This document shows positions 42,885-53,235 of a stretch of 64,000 bases of DNA, piece by piece. The DNA lies in the NCBI GenBank assembly GCA_026419775.2, contig JAOPGA020001810.1, positions 62,001 through 126,000 on the forward strand, read 5' to 3'. A program made the translations under genes and the position numbers. Position 1 is the stretch's first letter, and every line of letters starts with the position of its first letter. The notes under the pieces are model-generated. The model was not told where the DNA came from. It saw nothing but the letters and a program-made list of their open reading frames with translations, and ran no database searches. This stretch comes from Acrasis kona. Lineage: Eukaryota; Heterolobosea; Eutetramitea; Acrasida; Acrasidae.

Positions 42885-44453
42885 TTACATACATAACAGG
42901 GACAACATCAAACTCACCAAAATAACTACAAAAGTAGGTGTGCAAGATCTACCAGCACTCCTTACTGAATCGGTGGGGCTAATGGTTGTGGCGGGTGCAA
43001 CTGTAGTTGTTGGTAAATTTGAAGAAGGTATTTTTGAGAGATCATATCCAGGCAATGTTGGTGGAGCATTAGTTGATATGGGTCTTGTTGACACTATACC
43101 TGCTAGTGTGGTAGTTGGTACAGCGGTTGTTGTACTCATAGCGGTTGTTGTACTCATAGAATTTGTTGTTGAAGCTACTGTTGTTGTAGGTGACCTTGTA
43201 GTAGTTGGAACAGCAGTTGTGGTTGTTGAGGTAACTGTGGTAGTAATTGGAGCTGCTGTGGTTGTGGGCACGGCAGTAGTTGTTGGAATAACTGTAGTTG
43301 TAATTGGCCCTACTGTGGTTGTCGAAGGTATTGTTGTAGTTGGAGCGACTGTGGTAGTTGGTGCTACAGTAGTTGTGATTGGAGCAGATGTTGTTGTAGT
43401 TGGTGCAACAGTAGTAGTTGAAGCAGCTGTAGTGGTTGTATGCGCGGCAGTGGTAGTTGAAGCGACTGTAGTAATAATTGGAACAACAGTAGTTGTAGTT
43501 GGAACGGCTGTAGTGGTAGTTGGAACTACCATTGTTGTAGTTGGAGCGACGGTGGTAGTAGGGGCCACAGTTGTCGTAGTTGATGGAGGTAACGTAGTGG
43601 TAGGTCTAACAGGGCTAGTAATACCACCAAACACTGGTGGATCGGTTGCAATCTCCACTCCTGTAGATTTGTAATCCAAATCTACAAAAGTAGCTGGGGA
43701 TGATGCTGTGTTATCTTTGATGAACTGAACCATACTGGCTACTTTACCAACCACCGCATCAGGTTGTTTAACACCACAATCTCCGTCATGAGAGTAACTT
43801 CCAATTCCAACTGAAACCCACTTAGAATATCCAGATGGCTTTACTACAAAAGGAATACCTGAGTCGCCTGCACAAGTGTTCAACTTTACATTGTTTGTGC
43901 AAAGTGATACCGAAGAATCATAGGATGAGAATTTACACTCATCATGACTGGCAACTGTTGTGATGCCCTTATGTAGTCTTGTGGTTCCTGTTTGTGCGGC
44001 AATCTGTCCATACCCTGCAATGTTCATTTCTGTACCCACAGGTGGTGCTTGTAATCCAATTGACATGAACTCTATAGATCCGGAAACTTCTTGAACTGGA
44101 GTTGAAAGTTCGAATACTGCTACGTCGTTGTAATTGAATCCTTTTGAACCAAAGTCGGCAGGTCTTATGGTATTGGTAATATCACGTAGGTCTGAGATGG
44201 TGTAGTTCTTGTAGTCTGTTTTACCGATAATGACTTTGTACGTCTGACCAAATGAACAGTGACCTGCGGTTAGAATGTACTTGTTGGAAATAAGACCTCC
44301 ACCGCAAGAGTAAGAGTTTTCTGTCCAGGGGTTTACCATAATGTGGACCATGTAGGGATAAGCATTAATCGTGGTTTCAATACCGTTGAATATGGCCAGA
44401 GTGAGACTGCAGCATAATGCTAAAGCAAGAACAGCAAGTACTCTCTCCTTCAT
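42885..44453 (-). CDS. Trypsin-like serine protease (S1) with Thr-rich mucin-like tail
   Basis: 522 residues from the ATG at 44453; the frame runs further up but MKERVLAVLALALCCSLTL is an evident signal peptide. Catalytic His in TAGHCSFG, Asp in YNDVAVFEL, Ser in GDSGIPFVV, with Cys in disulphide positions. The mature end is IFNGIETTINAYPYMV. From about residue 290 the protein has some 180 residues of VPTTT/APTTT units, likely O-glycosylated, then a hydrophobic end (FVVILVSLMLSLLCM), as in GPI signals. So this is a tethered surface protease on a stalk. It is the paralogue of the gene at 4548-5486, which has the same protease part without the stalk. The repeat DNA (43000-43620) is open on both strands. 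Confidence 0.88.
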   Translation of the reverse strand: MKERVLAVLALALCCSLTLAIFNGIETTINAYPYMVHIMVNPWTENSYSCGGGLISNKYILTAGHCSFGQTYKVIIGKTDYKNYTISDLRDITNTIRPADFGSKGFNYNDVAVFELSTPVQEVSGSIEFMSIGLQAPPVGTEMNIAGYGQIAAQTGTTRLHKGITTVASHDECKFSSYDSSVSLCTNNVKLNTCAGDSGIPFVVKPSGYSKWVSVGIGSYSHDGDCGVKQPDAVVGKVASMVQFIKDNTASSPATFVDLDYKSTGVEIATDPPVFGGITSPVRPTTTLPPSTTTTVAPTTTVAPTTTMVVPTTTTAVPTTTTVVPIITTVASTTTAAHTTTTAASTTTVAPTTTTSAPITTTVAPTTTVAPTTTIPSTTTVGPITTTVIPTTTAVPTTTAAPITTTVTSTTTTAVPTTTRSPTTTVASTTNSMSTTTAMSTTTAVPTTTLAGIVSTRPISTNAPPTLPGYDLSKIPSSNLPTTTVAPATTISPTDSVRSAGRSCTPTFVVILVSLMLSLLCM

Positions 44454-44867
44454 ATATCCAATATTGTTGTTTTTTGGTATGGCCAGCCGAGTCAGGGTTA
44501 CAACAAATAGGTGTGAATCATTCGACATTTGACGTCAGGTAATCCTTTAAATGACAAAACAATCACAATTATGGTAATATGAAACCAACATGGACAACAA
44601 TTATTTATTACAATGTCGCAATGCCCGGAGCTCATTATGTTTGAACTGTTCAAATAAATATAGCAAGTATCCGGATCACTTAGTGTCCATAAAGCTTTCA
44701 AATAGTATTGAGTGATTTGGTGTCCTCTTATACAATTCACGCAGCAGTTCGTATTTGGTTCCCACTCTGACGTTGCAGACTACTAGTTGCATCTATTGCT
44801 ACTCACGATACTTCAACCACGAATCATAATATGATTTTAATTGTAAAACACATGGAGTGCTTAAGGT

Positions 44868-45134
44868 TTGATCAGAGTACAATGGCTTAAACTGCAAGAC
44901 GATGGAAAGACTTTCTTTTCTGCCAAGCATTTTGATAACCAATTTCGTAAACGTTATAACCTAATACAAGACTTGGAAGAAGGTGGTGACGACGAAATCA
45001 CGAAATGGATGAACAGGGTCTTCCATAAGAGTCATGAATTCATGATCCCCTCTGGTCGCACAAACCTCCTTGCCGGCTCCATCGCCTTTTACTGTAAATA
45101 TGCCAGAGCCCACCTCGATCATCGTCTCATGTAA
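44868..45134 (+). pseudogene. Gene fragment, C-terminal piece only
   Basis: A frame without ATG begins after a stop at 44862 and encodes VQWLKLQDDGKTFFSAKHFD, FRKRYNLIQDLEEGGDDEIT, ending in YARAHLDHRLM. The charged helical content looks like real protein, but no start or family is visible, so I take it as the broken 3' end of a gene. Its last bases belong to a 185-bp repeat that recurs at 52962-53150. Confidence 0.4.
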
Positions 45135-45306
45135 ATATCACACATTGTTAAATTTTTTTTTGTCATCTTTTTGGGAAATTATTCAAATCACAAGGACGAA
45201 AGCATGCTAGAATTATCACTAACAATGTGAAAATTGTAAATCACCGTTGTTTACAAAGAAATTGTAACAGATACTGATTAAATTCGCACAGGCTTCCCGT
45301 CTTCTG
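45122..45306 (+). repeat. 185-bp direct repeat, copy 1 (see 52962-53150)
   Basis: From TCGTCTCATGTAAATATC to GGCTTCCCGTCTTCTG, nearly identical to 52962-53150; the copies differ by two small indels and one substitution seen by eye. The flanks are unrelated. It holds the stop codon of the fragment at 44868. Confidence 0.85.
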
Positions 45307-45461
45307 CAGTGTGGCTAAACCTTAATGACGGAGTTATATTTTTGCTCTTCTTAATTAGACTTATTCTCTTTTTTGTATTTCCAGAGTTATAAATAAGTAT
45401 AAATTACCGAAAATGGCATGGTCAATAAAGTTATTGAACGAACAAGAGAATTACATAAATT

Positions 45462-47246
45462 ATGAAGCACTCTTTATTGTACGTTACTGTACTACTAATG
45501 GCATCTTTTTGTAGAAAGTGTATGGATCGAAACCATATTTCGGTCATGCTCGACAAATTTGATCCTCGTACTCTTGCAGGAGTCGATCACTTCATTCTCA
45601 GTGCGAACGTTGGCGAACTGAGTATCAATGACCTTAACTGGGATGTCGCTGGAAGAGAAGGAGATGTGATAGTATTGGCATCAAATGCAGCATTCATGAA
45701 ACTTGAACCCTACGCATTGAAAGCAATACCTTTTGTGGAAAGGATGACATTTACTGCAAACATTACACGTGTATCGCATAACTGCACGGATGTAAGTTGG
45801 GAGTTTGTCCTCAAACTCTTGCTGTCAGATTTCAATTCATATTATAAGGAAGGCAATCCTATTCGCCCTCTTAATCTTGCGGCCATCTCTTACATGTACA
45901 ATGAAACATTCCGGTTCAATCCAAAAAGATGCTTGATTGAAAAGAATTCAGACATTGAATGTGGTAGGGCGAAAAGTTCATTCAATTGGATATTATATTA
46001 CTTGATCCCACTTTTCCAACTAGTGTTGATGATTTATTTTACCATCATGTTATGTAGCGATAGTATTGACAAGATTAACTGTCTCCATGTGCTCTGCGCA
46101 ATTTCTTCTACAGTTAGTCGATATTTAAAGAGAAATTATATTTATCAATTTTTAAAGAGAAATTATAATCTTCAAAAATGTCCATCATGTTCAAAAAAAG
46201 AAGAGAATTTTGAACGAAAATTATATGTTTTTAGTAGGATCATTATATTACTAGTTATTCTTTTGGGATGTGGTTTGCACCTCTACTTATCGGATATCGG
46301 TTCTTTATGGATAGGTTTGTTAACATTATCATATTTAGTATGGGCAATGATGTCTTTATATTGTTTATGGAATGAAACAAAAGATGCAGGGAGAATATGT
46401 GTTATTATAATTGTAGTATTAGTAATTGTTTGTTATCTGTTTTTGGCGGTGGTGTTTGCCTATTGTACCCATCTTACAACACACCAGCCTCTTTTATATA
46501 CTGTGCTTGAACCTATACTTAATACAATCATTGCACTTCTATCAATTCAAACAGAATCCTATTGTCAGAAAGACAAGAGCAGATGCAGTGATGAATACGG
46601 AATTGAAATGGAATCTGACGTTGCCACACTTCTAGAGCGTACCCCTGAGGGTGACACGAGTCCAGCCATAGCGGAGGATGAAAACAGTCAGAATATTGAT
46701 GAACAGAACACTGCAGAGGAATTGAACAAAAACAGCCTTCCGGGTGAGAGCCCAGCCAAAATCAACCCAACCACTGTGGTGTCATCATTTGCCACTTACC
46801 CTTTGTATATTATAATATCAATGGTAATTCGAATTATTCTTGGGTATGCTCAAGTTGTAAATCATATGCCCCTCCAGGCGTATAGTTTTTGTATTATTCT
46901 TTTGACAGCCTGGTCTGCAATGGACACTTATGCCAACATTGTCAAAATTATTCGTCTAAAAATCTCAAGTAGTACGGAAGAAGGAACGATAAGTGCCAAG
47001 ATAACAAAGGAGTTTTATGAGAAGGACGGTGGATTGTCAATAATCTTCTTCTCTCTACTTAGCTTTGCACAATGCTTAATGATTATCATTGTTGTTTCAT
47101 TTGGTGTCACAAATATAGGATCCTCCCCAGTAACTGTGATTTTGGCAGTACTTGCTTCAATTCCCAACTTCATACAAAAGTCTTTGTTGCCCTCGGATGT
47201 AGTTCCTAATATACAAACAACTTTGCCGGACAATGACAGGGAATGA
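45462..47246 (+). CDS. Multi-span membrane protein with extracellular N-terminal domain, unknown
   Basis: 594 residues. A signal peptide (MKHSLLYVTVLLMASFC) leads to an ectodomain of about 160 residues (DHFILSANVGELSINDLNWD, NISRV-type glycosylation sites, a few Cys). Then come about seven to nine hydrophobic segments, for example ILYYLIPLFQLVLMIYFTIM, IIILLVILLGCGLHLYL, CVIIIVVLVIVCYLFLAVVF, YPLYIIISMVIRIILGYA and IIFFSLLSFAQCLMIIIVV. A long acidic cytoplasmic loop (about 395-445) is rich in Glu, Asp and Asn. A small internal duplication, YLKRNYIYQFLKRNY, lies in the first cytoplasmic loop. I do not recognise the family; a receptor or transporter-like sensor is possible. It is the best unknown membrane gene of the window. 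Confidence 0.7.
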   Translation: MKHSLLYVTVLLMASFCRKCMDRNHISVMLDKFDPRTLAGVDHFILSANVGELSINDLNWDVAGREGDVIVLASNAAFMKLEPYALKAIPFVERMTFTANITRVSHNCTDVSWEFVLKLLLSDFNSYYKEGNPIRPLNLAAISYMYNETFRFNPKRCLIEKNSDIECGRAKSSFNWILYYLIPLFQLVLMIYFTIMLCSDSIDKINCLHVLCAISSTVSRYLKRNYIYQFLKRNYNLQKCPSCSKKEENFERKLYVFSRIIILLVILLGCGLHLYLSDIGSLWIGLLTLSYLVWAMMSLYCLWNETKDAGRICVIIIVVLVIVCYLFLAVVFAYCTHLTTHQPLLYTVLEPILNTIIALLSIQTESYCQKDKSRCSDEYGIEMESDVATLLERTPEGDTSPAIAEDENSQNIDEQNTAEELNKNSLPGESPAKINPTTVVSSFATYPLYIIISMVIRIILGYAQVVNHMPLQAYSFCIILLTAWSAMDTYANIVKIIRLKISSSTEEGTISAKITKEFYEKDGGLSIIFFSLLSFAQCLMIIIVVSFGVTNIGSSPVTVILAVLASIPNFIQKSLLPSDVVPNIQTTLPDNDRE

Positions 47247-47521
47247 ATAAAAATCTGACTACATAAATCTTCATCAACACTTTTAAAATCAATTTTATAT
47301 ATACATTCTCGATCTAACCATTTCTCTCTCATAAAATTTTTGATGGCAAGCACATTCTCTTAATCAGTTTTGTACATCCTCTGAACAGCTTCAATATTTG
47401 GTTTGTTTTATTCCAAGTATCAAAGGACCCATTGAACTTCAATTTATACTTGTCAGTTCGTTCCGGGAACTCCATCGCTCTTCCACCTTGCAATTGATCT
47501 GATAACATCGATAGTCATTCC

Positions 47522-48427
47522 TTAAGCAACTCCTTCAGTAGCCCCACCAGGTCTTGCAGACTTTCCAGAATATGATTGAGGGTTGAAACCGGCGTACTGT
47601 ACCACGGTCTTCAAAATTTGAGCATAACGTCGGAGAGTGAGCTGCTTTCCATTTTCATCTTTGAAAACGAAATCATCTGGTGTTGGAGAGCGACCAAATT
47701 GACGAGTTGCTGCATCAATATATTTTCGTAGAGCTGTGATGGGACATGTGTCCAGTCCAGAAGTCGAAGCCTCTATAGGCACCTTCGAGTCAGTTCCTTT
47801 ACGATCAGTTTTGGTGACAAAGAGATCTACTGTAACTAATTCAATGCCAGATGGCAGACGAGACCATTTTAAGCCCTTGTGTTATAATTTGCAGAACTTG
47901 GTTGCTATCCAGTGTGTCCAACCAGAGTTGCGATAAATCTCCGCTGACTTGTCCCCGGTCATCAGGTGGCTCACATCCGTAGATTCCGAAGAAATGGATT
48001 GTAAGAGCATCCACGGGATATTATCGTACCATTCGAACGAGAATGGATTATATGGTGTACAGTTGGAAGTACCATTGACAAAGGGGGTACGTTGTTGATG
48101 GTTTGCATGTTCGATGCCCAAGGGTCCAAGAACGCATCTCTCTTTCATTTGAATTGAGTGAGTGGTCCAGGCATAATTGATAGATATCTCTAGCAAGTTC
48201 TCCATCTTGTTCTCTGGTATGCGCAGTCCCCTATTTGGGTGTTGAACTCGACTCCTAAATGGATTAAGCACTGAGTCGGTTGCAGTTTGGTTTTTGATTC
48301 TGAAGTGATCCAACCTAAATCTTGGAAAACGTTCACGGCAATGTTTATGGAGCGAGAGCACGCTTCTCGAGACGGTGCTAAAATGACGATGTCGTCCAAA
48401 TAGCTGTACGCCATCATAGAGTTTCAA
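47522..48427 (-). mobile_element. DIRS-type retroelement relic (reverse transcriptase plus tyrosine recombinase)
   Basis: On the minus strand from 48427: AYSYLDDIVILAPSREACSR, then VFQDLGWITSESKTKLQPTQ and LGVEFNTQ. This is the YxDD catalytic motif and thumb-side of a DIRS-like reverse transcriptase. In another frame follow a linker (RIPENKMENLLEISI) and, at 47850-47522, a tyrosine-recombinase C-terminus: LDTCPITALRKYID, LTLRRYAQIL, QSYSGKSARPGGAT (usual form GHSxRxGGAT; the His of the catalytic set is replaced by Lys here). The element is cut at both ends and frameshifted, so it is inactive. The RT-to-recombinase order and the absence of an LTR fit DIRS. 47247-47521 holds nothing else. Confidence 0.72.
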
Positions 48428-48949
48428 TCAATTCTTCTCAATAAATGCTACATTTTTATATCAAGTCAATAAACAACTTTGAAACACAAACATCTTGTAA
48501 ATATTTTGGCTGGAAGACCAATAGGCAATAATTGAAGTGAGAGATGATCGCTTGTTGGTGTTATTTCAAAGTTCTCAAGTTGCTCACTTCCAGGTTCTAA
48601 CACTATCATTACATTAAAATTATCCTGAAATGTTTACTTAGGTCTGGTGTATCTGGGTTAATTAACTCGTTCTCGTAAAATTACTTAAAACACGACAGCG
48701 ATTGTATATAATTGTTCCTTACTGATAAAAATATGCTGATAAAATGCCAACCTTGAACTCCTGCGTGCAACTTTTATTGTATATGTTGGTGTAAAATTGT
48801 GATTTGTCATCGGGTATCGTAGCTGTCGACCTCAAAGTTAATCTTGTTGCTGCAAACTCCCACACATCGTGTCGATAGTTGCGTACGTCTGACTTTCAAC
48901 CAAAATAGACCAATTCACCATATTGTAATATCTATAAATACTTATCAAA
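48428..48949. other. Intergenic stretch, nothing recognisable
   Basis: About 520 bp between the DIRS relic and the first retropepsin-like gene. No frame of note, no repeat of other parts of the window. Confidence 0.35.
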
Positions 48950-49827
48950 ATGACCGAACGACATGCTGTTGTTGAAGTCGTTGTCCCACCCAGAGACATA
49001 CCCGACAAATATGACAATTTGAGGATTTTGCAAGCTTTTTATTCAGTCCATCATGACCAATTCTTGAATTGTTATGTCGTTGCTGACAAAGGAAGGATAG
49101 TGCTTGTGACAAGAAGTTTCAAGGATTATCTTGAATTTAAAAAGCAGTGTTCAAGATATTGCCTGTGTCGTTGGTTTGGTCCTGAAGAAGAACCCGAGTA
49201 TTACCAAGAGCTTGTAGGAGGATATCTCGATGAAGATTCGTTCGATTTGTTGTGTGGTGATCATCTTGTTGATGGTAAACCTATCTTATTGTGCTACTTA
49301 CCGGTAATATAGGCGATGCGAATTCAATTAGGGTTGATTATCACCCACTGGAGGGAGTAGTAACACCAATTAAGGATTATAGAAAGAAAGTCCATGTGAC
49401 AGGATTAGATAGATTAATGACAACTGCACTTGTCTTCAATGAGTTTTTATTTAAAAGAAAAATGGGTCTACCTATTACCTTCCTCGTTGACACTGGAGCG
49501 CCACTCTGCAGACTTCACAGAAGTATCGTAAATTCTTTAGAAAAAGTTCATGATACTGAAGAAGTACTTTCTTTCAGGATGGATCTATCTAAATCAGGTG
49601 GGGAAGAGACACCTGTACTAGCCAAAGCAAAAACAAGTAAAAGACCCATTCATAGTGGAATTAACTTAATTGGAATGTCGTTGATCAACGAAGTCGGTTT
49701 AAGGATTGAGTCTCAAGATCACCCTGGACAGTATCTACTGGAAATGGGGGCGAAGGGACGCAATGAAACAAACGTGCTTCAAGATGAGTTGTCCACCAAA
49801 AGGTACAGAATAAATGAGCCCAAATAA
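48950..49827 (+). CDS. Retropepsin-like aspartic protease-domain protein, copy 1
   Basis: Exons 48950-49274 and 49313-49827, with a 38-bp intron, 279 residues. The N-terminal domain (about 110 residues) contains YDNLRILQAFYSVHHDQFLN, CYVVADKGRIVLVTRSFKDY and CRWFGPEEEPEYYQELV. The second domain has FLVDTGAPLCRLHRSI, the D-T-G active site of clan AA aspartic proteases, and NLIGMSLINEVGLRI, the usual second hydrophobic-hydrophobic-G half. It is not part of a polyprotein: no reverse transcriptase is adjacent. It may be a domesticated DDI1-like or retroelement-derived protease; dimers would be needed for activity. The gene is convergent with its homologue at 49848-50710, and the intron lies at the same place with the same length in both. 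Confidence 0.75.
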
Positions 49828-49847
49828 AAATCAAGTACATGTAACAT

Positions 49848-50710
49848 TTATTGCTTAATTTCATATCTTAGGGCCGACTGTCCTTTAAACTCGCTGACCC
49901 TCTGGTAATCAAACTCTATCAATTCCTTTTCGAAGTATTCTGGATTGTGAGTGAACCTGAAACCTGATTTTTTCAAAGTCGACATGCCCAAAATGTTCAT
50001 TCCTTCAAAATGTTTATGTCTAATTGTCATCTGAACAACTTGATCCTTGACTGGCATCAACTCCCTCACTCCTTGGTCATTGGTCTTTTGAAAACTGAAA
50101 TAAGCGTCTTCCGTCAATTGTAATCGCAAAGTTTTTATTACGTCTGGATGAAGTCTGGTTGCTGGTGCACCAGTATCTACAAAAAATGTTACTGGTACGC
50201 CAGTACTATTAGCCTTCATTAATTCGGTTTGAAGAAAAAGTGTCACAAATAAGAGGTCACTACCAGCAATAAATTTCTGTTGTATATATTCATCTTCGGA
50301 AATAATAGTGTTCTCCTTTTCATGATACTTGATTTTGATTTCGTTACTATCTCGTGCTTATGATGTTAACAAGATGCCAAGGTGGAAAGCTTACCATCCA
50401 ATCTAAGATCTTTAACTACTAACTCCTCTCCTACATCACTTACTAAATCCAAACAATATTCTTCTTCCTCGTCAGGGCCGATCCACCTCATCAAGCAATG
50501 TACAGAACATTCATCGCCTATCCTTCGAAACTCAAAATAGTCTTTTGTGACACACACAACTTTACAGTTATCAATAACGACATAGCAATTTTTTATTTCG
50601 AGGTGACTTGCAATTAGACATTCGAAAACTCTCAAGTTATCGTAATAATCAGGTTCTGAAGGGTTCTCTTCAAAACTCAAAGCAAGACCCACATCCAAAT
50701 CTTCTGACAT
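49848..50710 (-). CDS. Retropepsin-like aspartic protease-domain protein, copy 2
   Basis: Exons 50710-50395 and 50356-49848 with a 38-bp intron, 274 residues. Same layout as copy 1: YDNLRVFECLIASHLEIKNC, YVVIDNCKVVCVTKDYFEFR, CLMRWIGPDEEEEYCLDLV, then FFVDTGAPATRLHPDV (D-T-G) and NILGMSTLKKSGFRF. Identity to copy 1 is moderate, so the duplication is old, yet intron position, phase and 38-bp length are kept. Stop codons of the two genes are only about 20 bp apart and their 3' ends must overlap. Function unknown; a protease or a ubiquitin-receptor-like retropepsin fold are both possible. Confidence 0.75.
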
Positions 50711-50925
50711 TATTTATTTTTAGAACTCAACTGGCTAAAATTAATAAGTATTTGAGACATCCCAAATCCGGATTGTAAAATGACCTCGAAAACCTCACGC
50801 CTTCCATTTACGAACATTAAAATACAAATAAAATTATAAACGTTTAATAGACTCTGCGTACATTCTTTTCCTTTTTCCTAAAACTGCTTGCAGCCTGTTG
50901 AGTGTAATCAAAACAACACATATAT

Positions 50926-52961
50926 ACCGTGACTTTGGAAGTAGTGCTTTTTTCTTCTACAAATACAGTGAAATCAATGCCCAAAAGTACAGGAAAAGTA
51001 TTGATATTTACTACGAAAAGTAGCAGAAATCGTTGTTGTTTTTGTGTGCAATTTTATTTTGACGTACTACAAAAAGCAGTTCTCTTCCAATTTGCTCCGA
51101 ACCTTCAAAAGTAAATACAAACAGTAAGCAAAAGTAGGTGAAAGATAGGTACTTTTATGCGCAAGAAAGTAGTACAAATTATAGGTCGTGACGTAAATAA
51201 AAGTAGCAATTAAATAGAACGCTTGTTTATTAATAGTGTCAATTGCCTCCTCTTGATGGTGTTGAGATGTTAGTCATACATAATACATCTAAAATTGATA
51301 AGACGCATGTTAAAGACATTATTACCTTCAAGGCCCAGAAATCTGGTATGTTGCAAAAGTTGAATTCAACGATGCAACCGCAAGTTGTTAAAGTCGATTG
51401 GGTTGGTGACCATCTCTATCCTCACATTTGTAGGAAGCTGAGTGCTTGAAATGTTTTAAAGTCTGTTTCTGATTTCCATGGTGTCCAATGAGGAGGAGGA
51501 TAACTTGAGGCTGTGATAAATTCTTGAAATGATCTAGTTCCACCTAAACTAGTTATTAATACAAAAACTAAATTACGTACCGTCGAAGTAAGGGTAATCA
51601 CTACATTGTCGTTATTTGGTCCAATGAGAGGCACATCGATGACTTCATTTCCTGAGTTTACGGCAATGCATAACTTTGTGTGGTATAGACTCAATAGTTT
51701 GAGGATCCTCTCTCACTCTGTCAATAAAAAAACTTACTGACACAGTGAGTGTTTTAGTGACGGTATTACAGAAGAAATGTTGGATCTCTACAAATTGCCT
51801 ACCTCTAGAAGTATCTGCTAGAACTGTGTGACTGTTGTACTTGTTCTTAAAATCGTACAGACTCAACATGCTCATACTGAAGCAGTTAAAAGTACATGTA
51901 TTTACACCAAATTCGTAGCGGACGTTACATATGACCTCCAAATTGAACGAACGTGGTGAGTACCTCTCCAACTCCATGGCTATCAAAAGCGGAAGCTTGT
52001 ATTCCTTAAGTAGTGATCCTTGTTGCTTGGTAATTTTCCCACACATATGAATTGTGAATCTGCACCTTCTTTAAATGTAAAACTTGGGCCACTAATGGTT
52101 AGGCGTAAAGTATATATGCAGCGACTTCCGCCATTTTTTAAGACTGCACGAAACAGCTCGAATCCTTCATCCACAGCCTGAATACAACCGCTTGTTTCAA
52201 GAACCAGACTTTTGAAGCTTGAGCCGATTGAACATTTGTTGAACATGTCAATGTAGCATTTAATGTCATCGCAAATAGTAAACCCGTCAATCACAAGTGT
52301 TACCTCTTTAAATGTTAAGATAAACGCAATCAGTAGTGAGTTGGGACACAAAAAATCTTCAGATAATTCAAACGTCCTGCTCAAACCAATTACTGCAATT
52401 AAATTCTCTTCTCCAAAATAAGGCTGACTCTTGTTGTTCTTACGAGTTTCAATGGCTTCCTTCATTGTTTCGGGGAGAATGTGATGTTGGTAAAGAGAGA
52501 AGTAAGCAACAAGGTGCTTCTTTCTGCAGTCGATTTTGTTCTCAGGATTGAATTTCCATAAACTCCTCAAACGACGCGTACAGGTCATCCTCTTGCCTTT
52601 TATCGTAAACTATTGGACCAACAACATCGATCAGCAGATCTCTCCACGCAGGTCATCCTACTGAAAGATGGTTATGGGTGTCGTTGGTTGGCATATAGCG
52701 TTAGTGTCGTCCATTTCACTGTTGTCTTCAGACTCTGTGGACATGTTGCTATAGTCCTCCTCCTCACTGCTGTACTCTAAACTGCTCATTTTTTTTGATA
52801 AGTCCTACTTCTACGCCCGATCCTACTTTTTCATCCTCGTAACACTACTTTTCGTAGAGCAACGATGCCAATCGTTCATTTGAATCGATATTGAGCCATC
52901 TCTACAAATTGAACTTTGTAATTTAGTCAATCGCAGTTTAATTAGGTACTTTTTACTAATT
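50926..52961 (-). mobile_element. Deletion derivative of the CACTA-like transposon (about 2.0 kb)
   Basis: At 50926 lies a terminal repeat ACCGTGACTTTGGAAGTAGT, 17/20 identical to the terminus of the 54517-60951 element, followed by AAAGTAG-type subterminal motifs. From 52789 the minus strand starts like that element's partner ORF (MSSLEYSS), continues through PAWRDLLIDVVGPIV, YFGEENLIAVIGLSRTFELS and FNCFSMSMLSLY, then jumps to DFKNKYNSHTVLADTSRGRQ and IGPNNDNVV, which are the transposase C-terminus. So the segment equivalent to about 55745-60058 of the full element is missing. There are several frameshifts; no transposase core remains. The other end (near 52961) lacks a clear terminal repeat and meets the 189-bp repeat, so it is probably truncated. 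Confidence 0.8.
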
Positions 52962-53150
52962 TCGTCTCATGTAAATATCGACACATTGTTAAATTTTTTT
53001 TTGTCATCTTTTTGGGAAATTATTCTACAAATCACAAGGACGAAAGCATGCTAGAATTATTACTAACAATGTGAAAATTGTAAATCACCGTTGTTTACAA
53101 AGAAATTGTAACAGATACTGATTAAATTCGCACAGGCTTCCCGTCTTCTG
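52962..53150 (+). repeat. 189-bp direct repeat, copy 2 (see 45122-45306)
   Basis: Nearly identical to 45122-45306, with two short insertions (G after TATC, and TAC after TATTC). It lies between the transposon derivative and the MAPEG gene. Here it is not next to the gene fragment found at 44868. Confidence 0.85.
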
Positions 53151-53235
53151 GATATCGGACGGACTGTGCGGATATTGTAATTTTTTCTTGGTTGAAATAG
53201 ATTGATCTAATCAAAGAAAATTTAACAGAAAACAA

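Noticed and set aside
42940-43674. Antisense 244-residue Val-rich frame in the protease stalk
   Set aside because: It is the shadow of the Thr-repeat on the other strand; the sense strand carries a complete protease with signal peptide.
49304-49353. A 50-bp intron in retropepsin copy 1
   Set aside because: It also keeps the frame, but the 38-bp intron at 49275-49312 agrees in place, phase and length with the homologous gene.
48950-50710. Retropepsin genes as part of a retrotransposon
   Set aside because: They have spliced introns and a shared N-terminal domain, and no reverse transcriptase, integrase or LTR lies next to them. The DIRS relic nearby is a class that normally lacks a retropepsin.
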